Assembly (NCBI RefSeq): GCF_015751905.1
Contig: NZ_JADOUF010000001.1
Coordinates: 3,162,001 to 3,226,000 of the forward strand
DNA length: 64,000 nt
Direction: 5' to 3'
Origin: Longispora fulva
GTDB taxonomy: Bacteria > Actinomycetota > Actinomycetes > Mycobacteriales > Micromonosporaceae
The first letter of the stretch is position 1, and each line of letters opens with the position of its first letter. The notes below the pieces were generated by a model that was given only the letters and a program-made list of their open reading frames with translations, searched no databases and was not told where the DNA came from. This document shows, one piece after another, positions 49,212-58,458 of this stretch. The position numbers and the translations under genes were made by a program.

Positions 49212-50771
49212 ATGTACAGACGACTTGCCACGGGAATCGGGGCGGTGCTCCTCGGGGCGGCCCTGGTCAGCGTCGGCGCCGCTCCGGCGCAGGCCGCCAC
49301 GATCCAGGCCACCGGGCTCAACGCCACGATCGCGCTGAACAACTGTTCGGCCTCGCTCGTGCGCTACCCGTCTTCGGTGGACACCGACCGGGCCCTGATG
49401 CTGACCAACGGGCACTGCTACGAGGGCGGCATGCCCGGTGCCGGGGTGGTCCTGCAGAACAAGCCCAGCACCCGCTCGGGCACGCTGCTCAACGACGCGG
49501 GCACCGCGCTGGGCACCCTCAAGGCCGACACGCTGCTGTACTCCACGATGACCGGCACCGACGTCTCCCTGTACCGGCTGACCACGACGTACGCGTCGAT
49601 CAAGTCGAGCTACGGCGTGACGGCGATGACGATCACGGCCAGCCACCCGGCCGACGGGATCGCGACCACGATCCCGTCGTCGTACTGGAAGCAGACCTGG
49701 AACTGCTCGATCAACGGCTTCGTCGCGACCCTCCGCGAGGACGCGTGGACGATGCACGACTCGATCCGGTACAACACGGGCTGCAACACCACGCACGGCA
49801 CGTCCGGCTCCCCGATCCTGGACAGCGCCCGCAACGTCGTCGGCATCAACAACACCGGCAACGACAACGGCGAGATGTGCACGCTGGACAACCCGTGCGA
49901 GGTGGACGCCGACGGCACCACCCACGCCTACAAGGGCCAGAGCTACGGCCAGCAGGTGTACTGGTTCACCACGTGCCTGAACTCCTCCCGCCAGATCGAC
50001 CTGACCGTGAGCGGCTGCCTGCTGACGGGGGCCACCCCGCCCACCGGCAACACGGTCACGGTGACGAACCCGGGCAACCAGTCCGGCACCGTCGGCACCG
50101 CGGCCAGCCTGCAGATCCAGGCCTCGGACTCGGCCTCGGGCCAGACGCTGACCTACTCGGCCACCGGCCTGCCTGCCGGCCTGTCGATCAACGCCAGCAC
50201 CGGTCTGATCTCGGGCACGCCGACCACGTCCGGCTCCTCGTCGGTCACGGTCACCGCCAAGGACACCACCAACGCCTCCGGGTCGACCACGTTCAGCTGG
50301 GCTGTGGCCACCTCCGGCGGCACCTGCACCGGCCAGAAGCTGCTCAACCCGGGCTTCGAGTCCGGCGCCGCCTCGTGGACCGCGTCCTCCGGCGTGATCG
50401 ACAACGGCACCACCCAGCCGGCGCACGCCGGCTCCTACAAGGCATGGCTCAACGGGTACGGCAGCACGCACACCGACACCCTGTCCCAGTCGGTCGCCAT
50501 CGCGGCCGGGTGCCACGCCACCCTGAGCTTCTACCTGCACATCGACACCGCCGAGACGGGCACCACCGTCTACGACAAGCTCACCGTGCAGGCGGGCTCG
50601 ACCACCCTGGCGACGTACAGCAACGCCGACGCCGCCGCCGGGTACGTCCTGCGGACCGTCGACGTGTCGTCGTTCGCCGGGCAGACGGTGACCATCAAGT
50701 TCACCGGGGTGGAGGACGCCTCCCTCCAGACGTCCTTCGTCATCGACGACGCCGCGCTCACGCTCAGCTAG
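49212..50771 (+). CDS. secreted trypsin-like serine protease with Ig-like and C-terminal CBM-like domains
   Basis: A 519-residue exported protein: signal peptide (1-29), then a chymotrypsin-fold protease with His68 ('TNGHCY'), Asp117 ('GTDVSLYRL') and Ser198 ('HGTSGSPI'). A putative-Ig (He_PIG) domain (~280-365, '[47 protein letters not shown]') and a jelly-roll, carbohydrate-binding-like domain (~370-519, '[18 protein letters not shown]') follow. The catalytic triad is intact. GTGGAG precedes the ATG. An extracellular protease anchored to polymer or wall through the C-terminal domain is likely. Confidence 0.9.
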   Translation: MYRRLATGIGAVLLGAALVSVGAAPAQAATIQATGLNATIALNNCSASLVRYPSSVDTDRALMLTNGHCYEGGMPGAGVVLQNKPSTRSGTLLNDAGTALGTLKADTLLYSTMTGTDVSLYRLTTTYASIKSSYGVTAMTITASHPADGIATTIPSSYWKQTWNCSINGFVATLREDAWTMHDSIRYNTGCNTTHGTSGSPILDSARNVVGINNTGNDNGEMCTLDNPCEVDADGTTHAYKGQSYGQQVYWFTTCLNSSRQIDLTVSGCLLTGATPPTGNTVTVTNPGNQSGTVGTAASLQIQASDSASGQTLTYSATGLPAGLSINASTGLISGTPTTSGSSSVTVTAKDTTNASGSTTFSWAVATSGGTCTGQKLLNPGFESGAASWTASSGVIDNGTTQPAHAGSYKAWLNGYGSTHTDTLSQSVAIAAGCHATLSFYLHIDTAETGTTVYDKLTVQAGSTTLATYSNADAAAGYVLRTVDVSSFAGQTVTIKFTGVEDASLQTSFVIDDAALTLS

Positions 50772-50783
50772 TCGAACCCCGGG

Positions 50784-50813
50784 CGGGGCGGACACCTTCG
50801 GGTGCCCGCCCCG
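50784..50813. terminator. hairpin terminator with TTCG tetraloop
   Basis: Arms of 13 bp (CGGGGCGGACACC; 12 of 13 pair) close a stable TTCG tetraloop, 12 bases after the protease stop and before the convergent hydrolase gene. Confidence 0.85.
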
Positions 50814-50833
50814 CTCGCGTTTCCGCGGCCTGT

Positions 50834-51661
50834 TCACCGCGGCTCGCGGCCGCCCACCGCGCGCAGGGCGGCCGCGAAGGCCTCCGGGTCCTCGGCGAAC
50901 CCGGTGTGACCGCCCGGGAACACCACCGGCTCGACGCCGAGCGCCCCGGCCAACGCCCGCGCCGTCCGGTCGCACAACTGCCCGGCCGAGTGCGCCCCGA
51001 CGCCGACGACGATCCGGGTCCCCGACGACCGCAGCGCGGCGGGATCGGGCCGCCACCGGGTCGTCGCACGCAGTTCGTGGCGGAACCAGCGACGCTCGTC
51101 CGCGGCCTGCCGTGGCGGGCGCTCGCCCCCGAACAGCTGGTCGAACACCGCCCCGGGCAGGACGATGTCCGCCTGGGCGAGGAACTTCCGCCAGGCTCCG
51201 ACGACGTCGCCGGACAGGTGGGTGGCGATGATGTCGTCCGTGGTGGCGTGCTGCCGCTCGCGGTCGTCGAGCAGCCCGATCAGCGGCGGCTCGTGGGCGA
51301 CGACGGTGTGCGCGCGGCCAGGGTGGGCCTCGGCGAGGGCCAGCGCCGTGACCGCCCCGCCGCTGGAGCCGACGACGACGGCCGGACCCGCGTCGAGGTG
51401 GGCCAGCAGCCGGGCGAGGTCGTCGGCCCGCAGCCGCGGCGTCGAGTCCTGTCCGGGATCGTCGAGCTGGCTGCGGTGGATGCCCCGCGGGTCGGTGGTG
51501 AGCACGGTGTGGTCCGCGGCAAGGAGGTCGGCCAGCGGCGCGAAGGACGTGGCGTCCATCGGGGCTCCGACGAGGACGATGAGGGGGCCGGTGCCGCGTA
51601 CCTCGTAGTACAGGCGCGCGCCGGGGACCTCGAGGGTCGCCGCGGTGACGGGACGGGTCAT
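50834..51661 (-). CDS. alpha/beta hydrolase
   Basis: A 275-residue alpha/beta hydrolase: 'VLTTDPRGIHRSQLDDPGQD' (residues ~53-72), nucleophile elbow 'VVVGSSGGAVTALALAEAHPGR' near residue 98, and the catalytic His in 'VVFPGGHTGFAEDPEAFAAALRAV'. A D-P-R-G-x-x-x-S motif in place of the usual D-x-R-G-x-G-x-S is noted. Possible esterase, lactonase or dehalogenase-like activity; substrate unknown. The ATG at 51661 is close to a GGAG. Confidence 0.88.
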   Translation of the reverse strand: MTRPVTAATLEVPGARLYYEVRGTGPLIVLVGAPMDATSFAPLADLLAADHTVLTTDPRGIHRSQLDDPGQDSTPRLRADDLARLLAHLDAGPAVVVGSSGGAVTALALAEAHPGRAHTVVAHEPPLIGLLDDRERQHATTDDIIATHLSGDVVGAWRKFLAQADIVLPGAVFDQLFGGERPPRQAADERRWFRHELRATTRWRPDPAALRSSGTRIVVGVGAHSAGQLCDRTARALAGALGVEPVVFPGGHTGFAEDPEAFAAALRAVGGREPR

Positions 51662-51789
51662 GGGGAGTGCTCCTGTCGTCGTTCGGTGCTGAGGTGCAGT
51701 ACGCGACGACGACGAACGGGACCGGGCCGGATCGACCGTCCCGCCGAAAATCCAGCGCTCCGGTGATCTTGGCCGGTTAGGGTGCCTGG

Positions 51790-52326
51790 ATGCCCGAACT
51801 GCAGCGCCTGCGCGCCGACCACGTCCCCGCCCTGCTCGGGTTCGAGCGGGAGAACAGGGCGTACTTCGCCGCCGCCGTGCCCGACCGCGGCGACGAGTAT
51901 TTCGCCGAGTTCGACGCCCGGATCGCCGCGCTGCTGGCCGAACAGGCCACCGGCGGATGCCACTTCCACGTGCTGGTCGCCGCCGAGGGCACGATCGTCG
52001 GGCGGGTCAATCTGGTCGACGTGGCCGACGGCGCCGCGGAACTCGGCTACCGGATCGCCGAGCACGCCACGGGCCGGGGCCTGGCCCGCGCGGCCGTCGC
52101 CCAGATCTGCGCCCTGGCAGCCACCGGGTACGGCCTGGACACCCTGCGGGCCAAGACGACCGTGGACAATCACGCTTCGCGCGCCGTGCTGGCCCGAACC
52201 GGCTTCGTGCCCGCCGGGGAGACGGTCCTCAGCGGCCGGCCAGGATTGCTGTTCGTCCGCGACCTGCTCGGATATCCACCGCCCGAAGTGGTGCGCGGCG
52301 GGCATCTCGTACAGTGCAATGAATGA
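51790..52326 (+). CDS. RimJ/RimL-like GNAT acetyltransferase
   Basis: A 178-residue GNAT: 'IVGRVNLVDVADGAAELGYRIAEHATGRGLARAAVAQICALA' contains the acetyl-CoA loop (A-T-G-R-G-L-A) and 'LRAKTTVDNHASRAVLARTGFVPAGE' is the typical C-terminal part of ribosomal-protein-like acetyltransferases. The stop overlaps the start of the next gene (ATGA), making a three-gene coupled operon with a tandem CMD protein and ComB. The acceptor is unknown. Confidence 0.88.
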   Translation: MPELQRLRADHVPALLGFERENRAYFAAAVPDRGDEYFAEFDARIAALLAEQATGGCHFHVLVAAEGTIVGRVNLVDVADGAAELGYRIAEHATGRGLARAAVAQICALAATGYGLDTLRAKTTVDNHASRAVLARTGFVPAGETVLSGRPGLLFVRDLLGYPPPEVVRGGHLVQCNE

Positions 52327-53132
52327 TCAACAGTGCGAACGACCGATTCGAACGCGGCCTGGCCCTGCTGCGCACGATCAGCGGCACCCAGCACCCGGCG
52401 GTCCTCGACAGCCTCGCCGACATCGCCCCTGACCTGGCCCGCTACACCGTCGAGTTCGGCTACGGCGACATCCTCTCGCGCCCCGGCCTGAGCCTGCCGC
52501 TGCGGCAGCTCGCGACCGTCGCGGCCCTGGCGGCGCTCGGCAACGCCGCGCCCCAGCTGCGGTTCCACATCGACGGCGCGCTCAACGTGGGCTGGACCCG
52601 CGAGGAGATCGTCGAGACCCTCATCCACGTCTGCGTGTACGCCGGATTTCCCGCGAGCCTCAACGCCCTGACCGTCGCCCGGCAGGCTTTCGAGGCCCGC
52701 CCCGACGCCGCCGCCGCGCCGGCCACCACCCCGCGACCCGACGGCGACCGGTACGCCCGCGGCGAGGCCACCCTCGCCGCCGTCGACGGGCACGCCGGCG
52801 AACAGGTCCTCGCCTCGCTGCGCGACATCGCCCCGGACCTGGGCCGGTACATCATCGAGTTCTCGTTCGGCGACATCTACTCCCGCCCGGGCCTGGACCT
52901 CAAGTCCCGCGAGATCGCCACCGTGGCCATGTGCACCGCGCTGGGCACAGTGACGCCGCAGCTCAAGGTGCACATCCACGGCCTGCTCAACGTCGGCGGC
53001 ACCGAGACGGAGGTCGTCGAGGTGATCACCCAGATGGCCGGGTACGCCGGCTTCCCCGCGGCCCTCAACGCCATCGCCGCGGCCCGCGAGGTGTTCGCCG
53101 ACCGCCGGGCCGACCAGGAGGACGTATCGTGA
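52323..53132 (+). CDS. tandem carboxymuconolactone-decarboxylase-like (CMD) protein
   Basis: A 269-residue protein with two CMD domains of ~120 residues joined by a Pro/Ala linker (residues ~122-142). Each half has the helical pattern 'LPLRQLATVAALAALGNAAPQLRFHIDGALNVGWTREEIVETLIHVCVYAGFPASLNAL' and its counterpart 'SREIATVAMCTALGTVTPQLKVHIHGLLNVGGTETEVVEVITQMAGYAGFPAALNAI'. No C-x-x-C of AhpD-type peroxidases is present, so it belongs to the gamma-CMD type: decarboxylase or fold-only. Coupled to GNAT and ComB genes. Confidence 0.88.
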   Translation: MINSANDRFERGLALLRTISGTQHPAVLDSLADIAPDLARYTVEFGYGDILSRPGLSLPLRQLATVAALAALGNAAPQLRFHIDGALNVGWTREEIVETLIHVCVYAGFPASLNALTVARQAFEARPDAAAAPATTPRPDGDRYARGEATLAAVDGHAGEQVLASLRDIAPDLGRYIIEFSFGDIYSRPGLDLKSREIATVAMCTALGTVTPQLKVHIHGLLNVGGTETEVVEVITQMAGYAGFPAALNAIAAAREVFADRRADQEDVS

Positions 53133-53893
53133 TCAGCCCCTACGCCCAGAGCGGCTTCCGCGCCCGGTTCGACTGGGGCCTGACCGGTGCCGGGGAGGTG
53201 GGCGCCGGGGCGGCGATCGTGGCCGTGGTCGATGTACTGTCGTTCACCACGTCACTCACCGTCGCCGCCGACCAGGGCATCGAGGTGTTCCCCTACCGGT
53301 GGCGGGACGACACCGCCGAGGCGCACGCCCGCCGGCACGACGCGGTCCTCGCCGTCGGCCGCGCGCAGGCCACCGAACCCGGGCAGGTGAGCCTGTCCCC
53401 CGCGACGATCCGCCGCGCGAAGGGCATCACCCGACTGGTACTGCCCTCCCCGAACGGCTCCACCATCGCCCAGTCCCTGGCGGCCTCGGGCTCGCGGGTG
53501 ATCGGGGTGTCACTGCGCAACGCCGACGCCGCTGCGGACTGGACGGCCGCACGGCTGGGAGCCCGGCCCGAGGACGTGGTCGCGGTCGTCGCCGCTGGCG
53601 AACGCTGGGCCGACGGCTCGCTGCGGCCGGCGGTGGAGGACCTGTGGGGAGCCGGGGCGTTCCTCTCCGGCCTCGCAGGGCGCGGGGTCGGGCCGCTGTC
53701 CCCGGAGGCGGAGGCCGCGGCGGCCGCGTACCGGCAGGTCGTCGGGCGGATTCCGGAGCTGCTGGCCGAGTGCGCGGGCGGCAGGGAGCTGTTCGACTAC
53801 GGGTATCCGCAGGATGTGGCGATCGCGGCCGAGGTGGACGCGAGCACGTCGGTGCCGGTGCTCACCGGGTACAGCTTCCGGGCCGAGCGCTGA
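53129..53893 (+). CDS. 2-phosphosulfolactate phosphatase family (ComB) protein
   Basis: A 254-residue ComB-fold protein: 'AIVAVVDVLSFTTSLTVAADQGIEVFPYRW' (the V-D-V-L-S/R-F-T-T motif that binds Mg and phosphate), 'LVLPSPNGSTIAQSLAASGSRVIGVSLRNADAAADW' and 'FDYGYPQDVAIAAEVDASTSVPVL'. In methanogens ComB makes sulfolactate for coenzyme M, a pathway not expected here; bacterial homologues are phosphatases of unclear substrate. The GTG overlaps the CMD stop by four bases. Confidence 0.85.
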   Translation: MISPYAQSGFRARFDWGLTGAGEVGAGAAIVAVVDVLSFTTSLTVAADQGIEVFPYRWRDDTAEAHARRHDAVLAVGRAQATEPGQVSLSPATIRRAKGITRLVLPSPNGSTIAQSLAASGSRVIGVSLRNADAAADWTAARLGARPEDVVAVVAAGERWADGSLRPAVEDLWGAGAFLSGLAGRGVGPLSPEAEAAAAAYRQVVGRIPELLAECAGGRELFDYGYPQDVAIAAEVDASTSVPVLTGYSFRAER

Positions 53894-53938
53894 CCCCGCC
53901 CGCCGGCGACCATGATCCGTCCCTAGTAGACCGTAGGG

Positions 53939-53967
53939 TTGACACCATACTCAGATCATCTTTATGT
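53939..53967 (+). promoter_or_regulatory. sigma-70-type promoter of the second PadR operon
   Basis: TTGACA at 53939-53944 and TTATGT at 53962-53967, 17 bases apart. Transcription would begin at or next to the ATG at 53975, implying a leaderless mRNA. The first PadR operon has a similar TTGACACC element at 46648. Confidence 0.7.
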
Positions 53968-53974
53968 TGAGGGC

Positions 53975-54322
53975 ATGGCTGTGCTGCGCGAACCCACGTT
54001 CCTGATCCTCGCTGCCCTCGCCGTGCGCCCCCTGCACGGCTACGGGGTCATCCAGGAGGTCGCCACCCTCTCCGACGACCGGGTGGCGCTACAGGCCGGC
54101 ACCCTCTACGCCGCCCTGGAACGCCTCGTGGCCGAGGGCCTGGTCGAGCCGGACCACGAGGAACTCGTCGACGGCCGCCAACGGCGCTACTACCGACTCA
54201 CGGAGGACGGCGTGACCGCCCTGAACACCGACCTGGTCCGACAGCGGCGCAACGCCACCGCCGCCGCCGGACGACTGCGCCGCCGGGCGGCGACCGGCAT
54301 GACCCTCGGAGCCACGGCATGA
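53975..54322 (+). CDS. PadR-family transcriptional regulator
   Basis: A 115-residue PadR protein: 'PTFLILAALAVRPLHGYGVIQEVATLSDDRVALQAGTLYAALERLVAEGLVEPDHEELVDGRQRRYYRLTEDGVTALNTDLVRQRRNA', with the A-G-T-L-Y-x-A-L recognition helix and a basic C-terminal helix. Its promoter predicts a leaderless transcript. The stop overlaps the next gene (ATGA). It probably represses its own operon in response to membrane stress or small molecules. Confidence 0.92.
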   Translation: MAVLREPTFLILAALAVRPLHGYGVIQEVATLSDDRVALQAGTLYAALERLVAEGLVEPDHEELVDGRQRRYYRLTEDGVTALNTDLVRQRRNATAAAGRLRRRAATGMTLGATA

Positions 54323-55350
54323 CGAGCCTCATTCGGCGGTACCGGCTCCTGCTGCGCGCCTACCCCAGCGACTTCCGCCGCCAGCACGGCGAAGAACTCC
54401 TCGACACCCTGCTGGCCGCCGCTCCCCCGGATCGCCGCCGGCCCACCCCGCGCGAGACGGCCAACCTCCTCCGGCACGGACTGCGCCGGCACCTGGGCCG
54501 GCCGCGCAGCCGGGTCATCGTCCTCGTGGCGGTGCTGTTCGCACTGGTGACGGGCTTCCTCGGTACCGTCGGCGGAGTGTGGGCGAGCTGGTCCGCCGTC
54601 CGCGACCTGCCCGACGCCGCCGCCTCCGCGGCTCTGGCCGAAACCGTCTTCCCCGGCGGAACGCCCGTGCGCCAGATGCGCAACGACGCCCCGTTCTTCT
54701 ACGACGACCCCACGAGCGCGCGGACCCTGCTCTACGGTGCCGACGACTACACCCCCGGCCGGGTCGAGTTCGACTACAAGGGCTCCGACCAGACCGCCGA
54801 CGCGGACGCCTTCACCCGGGCGGCGGGTGACCGCCTGCGCGCCGCCGGCTGGCGGATCGCCGGCACGCGGGTCGGCGACGGCGAACACCACAGCCGGGGC
54901 GTGACCCTGTGGGCGGAGAAGGACGACCTGCTCATCGAGCTGTCCGACAGCACCGACAGCGGCGGGTACGTGGACCTCACCGTCGTGCGGAGCCCACAGT
55001 GGTGGATGTGGCCGGCCGGGATCGCCGGCGGGGTCGCCGGCGCGCTCGGCGGGTGGCTGCTGCTCGGCTGGGTCAGCCGGCGGATCCAGGGCCGGCTGAT
55101 CCGGCAGCCCCTGGTCATCGTGCTCGGCCTCGTGGCGGGCAACGGGATCCTGCCGGCACTGAGTCTGTGCTGGTTCGCGGTCCGGCAGGTACTGACCCGC
55201 ACCGATCCCGGGCAGCCGATTCCGTTGTGGTTCGGACTGGTCTATCTGGGACGCTTCCCCGCCCTCGTGGCTGCCGCCGCGGTGTTGTGCGCGGTCGGAC
55301 TGGCGGCCCTCCCCCACCGCCGGGTCACGGACCGCGCCCCGGTCGCCTGA
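54319..55350 (+). CDS. PadR-associated membrane protein
   Basis: A 343-residue protein opening with 'LIRRYRLLLRAYPSDFRRQHGEELLDTLLAAAP', a segment characteristic of permease-like proteins encoded after PadR regulators. One hydrophobic segment at ~65-90, an extracytoplasmic domain of ~130 residues, and four more helices at ~230-335 follow. No catalytic or transport signature. Coupled to the PadR gene by ATGA. Function unknown; probably an envelope stress component. Confidence 0.82.
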   Translation: MTSLIRRYRLLLRAYPSDFRRQHGEELLDTLLAAAPPDRRRPTPRETANLLRHGLRRHLGRPRSRVIVLVAVLFALVTGFLGTVGGVWASWSAVRDLPDAAASAALAETVFPGGTPVRQMRNDAPFFYDDPTSARTLLYGADDYTPGRVEFDYKGSDQTADADAFTRAAGDRLRAAGWRIAGTRVGDGEHHSRGVTLWAEKDDLLIELSDSTDSGGYVDLTVVRSPQWWMWPAGIAGGVAGALGGWLLLGWVSRRIQGRLIRQPLVIVLGLVAGNGILPALSLCWFAVRQVLTRTDPGQPIPLWFGLVYLGRFPALVAAAAVLCAVGLAALPHRRVTDRAPVA

Positions 55351-55352
55351 CG

Positions 55353-56045
55353 TCAGGCGATCGCCGGCACCCCGACCCGCTCGACGGCGCGTTCCGACAC
55401 CGCCAGGTAGGTGACCGCGAAGGCCGACGCGGCGAGGAGCAGTTGGGGCAGCAGTCCGCTGACCTGGATCACCAGGCCGGCCCCGATGCCGTCCCCGGCG
55501 AACGGGGTGGATGTCAGGATGGCCAGGGGGAACCGGGCCGCCGAGTACTCGGGACCGAGATTCAGGTCGGGGTGCAACGCCATGTTCGACGCCACGCCGA
55601 GGTAGTAGGCCGACAGCCCACCGACCAGGACCAGCGCCCCCGCCAGCCGCTCGGACAACCGCGCGGCCCCGAACGCGGCGGAAGCCAAAACGACCACCCA
55701 CACGGCAGCCCCGACCAGGACCGGCCACGAGGGCTCGCCCCGGTAGGATCCGTCGGACACGAGCGGGACCAGCACTCCGGCGACCCCGACGCCCAGGAGC
55801 GGCACCGCCACCCACGGTGGCAGCGACGCGCGGCGCCACCGGCCGATCATGAGGCCGACCAGGGCCATCACCACGGCGAGGACCACGTTGCAGGTGACCT
55901 CCATGACGTCCCAGTTCCCGTCGTCGGCCACCACGTACGAGGCCCCATCCATCATCGTGAACACTGCCTCGTACATGGCGCCGTACACGGCCACGCCGAG
56001 GGCCGGTGTCAGGAGGAGAAAGGGAACCTTCCACAGTGCGCGCAT
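55353..56045 (-). CDS. six-helix membrane protein of unknown function
   Basis: A 230-residue polytopic membrane protein with hydrophobic segments near residues 8-28, 50-68, 78-98, 107-127, 135-152 and 190-215. No family recognised. It converges with the PadR-associated gene, ending two bases from its stop, and begins at an ATG (56045) without a strong ribosome-binding site. Codon bias supports it. Confidence 0.75.
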   Translation of the reverse strand: MRALWKVPFLLLTPALGVAVYGAMYEAVFTMMDGASYVVADDGNWDVMEVTCNVVLAVVMALVGLMIGRWRRASLPPWVAVPLLGVGVAGVLVPLVSDGSYRGEPSWPVLVGAAVWVVVLASAAFGAARLSERLAGALVLVGGLSAYYLGVASNMALHPDLNLGPEYSAARFPLAILTSTPFAGDGIGAGLVIQVSGLLPQLLLAASAFAVTYLAVSERAVERVGVPAIA

Positions 56046-56107
56046 GGTGGGCCACCCTACCTCCGGCCGCCGCCGACCAGGGACGCCGTCCGGGCTGGGT
56101 TCGCGGG

Positions 56108-56599
56108 CTAGCGGAGGCGCAGCCAGCCGTCGAGGACGGCGAAGTCCTCGTCGGTCAGGCCCCTGCGGGGATCGACGCGGTGCAGGAGAGCCGCTCCGGG
56201 ATGGTGTGTGGACACCCACGCCCGATCCTTGTCCGTGATCTCGTCGTCGACCCAGACGAACAGCCGCCCGGCCGCGCGGGCGACGAGGGCGCGGGTCTTC
56301 CAGTGCAGCCCGGCCCGCTCGTCGCGCTCGTCGGCGTCGGACGGCTCCGGCCAGTCCACGACGGCCAGGTCCGGCAGGCCGAGCAACGGGGCGACGTGCT
56401 CGTTCGCGTCAGCCATCCAGGTGGTGGCCCAGACCAGCTCGCACCGGAGGGCCTCCAGCCGGGGCCCGTGCCCCGGATCGACCCTGGCCAGGAGCGGATT
56501 CCCGTGACTTCCCGCCACGTCCATCGGGTACCGCTCGGGCGCGCCCCCGAAGGGAATGAGCGGCCCGTCCACGTCGAGGAAGAGCAGCGGACGCTGCAT
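56108..56599 (-). CDS. HAD-superfamily hydrolase-like protein
   Basis: A 163-residue protein with the HAD nucleophile motif 'LLFLDVDGPLIPFGG' (Asp at residues 9 and 11), followed by 'LEALRCELVWATTWMADANEHVAPLLGLPDL' and 'RLFVWVDDEITDKDRAWVSTHH' as the acidic motif IV. This compact version without a cap resembles the HAD domains linked to RNA-repair ('Swiss army knife') proteins. Phosphatase or kinase-like role unknown. ATG at 56599; a GTG four codons upstream is an alternative start. Confidence 0.85.
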   Translation of the reverse strand: MQRPLLFLDVDGPLIPFGGAPERYPMDVAGSHGNPLLARVDPGHGPRLEALRCELVWATTWMADANEHVAPLLGLPDLAVVDWPEPSDADERDERAGLHWKTRALVARAAGRLFVWVDDEITDKDRAWVSTHHPGAALLHRVDPRRGLTDEDFAVLDGWLRLR

Positions 56600-56735
56600 G
56601 GAGCCGGTCACCGCCGCACGATAGCCGTTCTCCGACCTGTCAGACCGCTCACCCCGTCGGGACGTGCGGCCTCCCACACTGCTCCACTCTGGACTATCGG
56701 CGCGGTGGGCGGGACATGTACCTATGATCTTCCGC

Positions 56736-58448
56736 ATGTCGACGTCCGCCACCCCTGAACACCTGTCCCACGACGACGCCGACGCCCGCCTCGCCGGCGC
56801 GCTGTCCGCCGCGTTCGAGGCCGACTGCGACGACGTGCTGCTCTTCGACGGCGACCTCACCCTGGACGGGGACTTCCTGGACGCCGTCGACGAGTTCCTC
56901 GCCGGGGACGCCGTCGACCTGATCGTGGTCACCGGCGACCTGACCGTCAGCGGTCGCATCGCGCTCTACGAGGACCGGCCCGGCCTCTACGTCGGCGGTC
57001 GCACCCGGGCAGAGACCCTGGAGGGCGGTGCGGCGGAGATCCACCTGCACGACGGCGCCTTCACCCACCTGGTCTACGGCGAGTACCGCGACGGCGCCCT
57101 GCGGACCGGGACCGTCGACACCCCCTGGGTGATCGACTTCGACCACGAGATGGTCGTCGACGCCCCCGGCGCGTGCTGGGTGGACGCCTACGGCGACGCC
57201 GAGCACGCGGACTTCGACCGGCAGGGCATCGTCGACGCGTTCGTGCCCGAGGTCGTCGACCCGGAGGACGGCGAGCTGCGGTTGGAGGAGCTCCTGGACC
57301 GGCTGCGCGACGGGCTGCCCGTGCTGCGGCCCGGGGCCCGGACGGCCACCGAGGCGGTGGGCGAGCACGTGTCACGCGCCCTGGCCGACCGGTCCGAGCA
57401 CCTCGATCTGACCGGGCACAAGCTGCGGGAGTTCCCTGTCGAGGTGCTGCGGATGCCGTGGCTGCGGACCCTGATCCTGGACGGCAACCCGATCGGCGAG
57501 CTGCCGGCGGAACTCGGGACGCTCGCCCGGCTGGAGTACCTGTCGGTGTGTCATTGCGGGCTGACCGCCCTGCCCGAGTCGATAAGCGACCTGGCCGGGC
57601 TGCGGGTGCTGCGGCTCGCGGGCAACAAGATCGGGGACGGGGCCGTGCTCACGCTGCCGGAGGCCGTCGGCAGGCTCGCCGAGCTGCGGGAGCTGGACAT
57701 CTCCGGGATGTCCGGCGGGCCCGTCCGGGCGACCCCGTGGCGGGGCGTGCCCGGGGTGGCGCCGTTGATCCTGCCGGACACCTTCGGTGGTCTGGTCGGG
57801 CTGCGGCGGCTGACCGCCGACCAGACCAACGTCGTGTTCCCGGAGTCCGCGCACGGCCTGACCGGGCTCGAGGAGGTTTCCATGGCCAGCACCATGGGCG
57901 GGTACCTCACGGTGCTCCCCGAGGCCGTCACCACCTTCCCGAACCTGCGCCGGCTGGACCTGAGCGGCAACTTCTTCACCGCCGTCCCCGACAGCCTGCT
58001 CCGCCTGACCCGACTCGAGGAACTCGACCTCAGCGGCAGCCTCAGCCTGGTGACCGTCCCGCTGCCGGACCTCGGGCGCCTGCCGGCCCTGCGCGTCCTC
58101 GGCTTCAGCGGGCACACCCACGACCGGGGCGTGCCCGAGCTGGCGTACACGTTCCTGCGGCAGCTGTTCGACATGGCGCTGGCCACGCTGGAGGAACTGC
58201 GCGTCGACCGGTGGGGCACGGACGACAGGCGTGGCCAGCTCACGCCCGGGCACCTCGCCGGGATCGGGACGTTCCGCCGGCTGCGGACCGTCGACCTGTC
58301 CTTCAACCGGCTCGAGGACCTGCCGGCGGAGTTCGACACGCTACCGGAGCTGGCGGATGTCGACCTCCGGTACAACCGGCTTCCCCCGGCGGTGCGCGAA
58401 CGCGTCGCCGCCGCGCACCCGGCCGCCCGGATCGACGTCCAATCCTAG
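56736..58448 (+). CDS. leucine-rich-repeat protein with N-terminal polymer-forming-like domain
   Basis: A 570-residue cytoplasmic protein. Residues ~25-160 form a beta-helix-like domain ('LLFDGDLTLDGDFLD...DLIVVTGDLTVSGRIALYED') also found before other LRR or STM4015-like proteins. Residues ~220-560 hold about a dozen LRRs of the L-x-x-L-x-L-x-x-N-x-L-x-x-L-P type ('LRTLILDGNPIGELPAELGTLARLEYLSVCHCGLTALPESISDLAGL'). No kinase or protease domain. A binding role is likely. An in-frame ATG at 56724 is an alternative start. Confidence 0.85.
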   Translation: MSTSATPEHLSHDDADARLAGALSAAFEADCDDVLLFDGDLTLDGDFLDAVDEFLAGDAVDLIVVTGDLTVSGRIALYEDRPGLYVGGRTRAETLEGGAAEIHLHDGAFTHLVYGEYRDGALRTGTVDTPWVIDFDHEMVVDAPGACWVDAYGDAEHADFDRQGIVDAFVPEVVDPEDGELRLEELLDRLRDGLPVLRPGARTATEAVGEHVSRALADRSEHLDLTGHKLREFPVEVLRMPWLRTLILDGNPIGELPAELGTLARLEYLSVCHCGLTALPESISDLAGLRVLRLAGNKIGDGAVLTLPEAVGRLAELRELDISGMSGGPVRATPWRGVPGVAPLILPDTFGGLVGLRRLTADQTNVVFPESAHGLTGLEEVSMASTMGGYLTVLPEAVTTFPNLRRLDLSGNFFTAVPDSLLRLTRLEELDLSGSLSLVTVPLPDLGRLPALRVLGFSGHTHDRGVPELAYTFLRQLFDMALATLEELRVDRWGTDDRRGQLTPGHLAGIGTFRRLRTVDLSFNRLEDLPAEFDTLPELADVDLRYNRLPPAVRERVAAAHPAARIDVQS

Positions 58449-58458
58449 GAACAGCTGC

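Noticed and set aside
53129-53893. Coenzyme M biosynthesis
   Set aside because: Only the ComB-like phosphatase is present; ComA, ComC and later genes are absent, and bacterial ComB homologues often occur outside that pathway.
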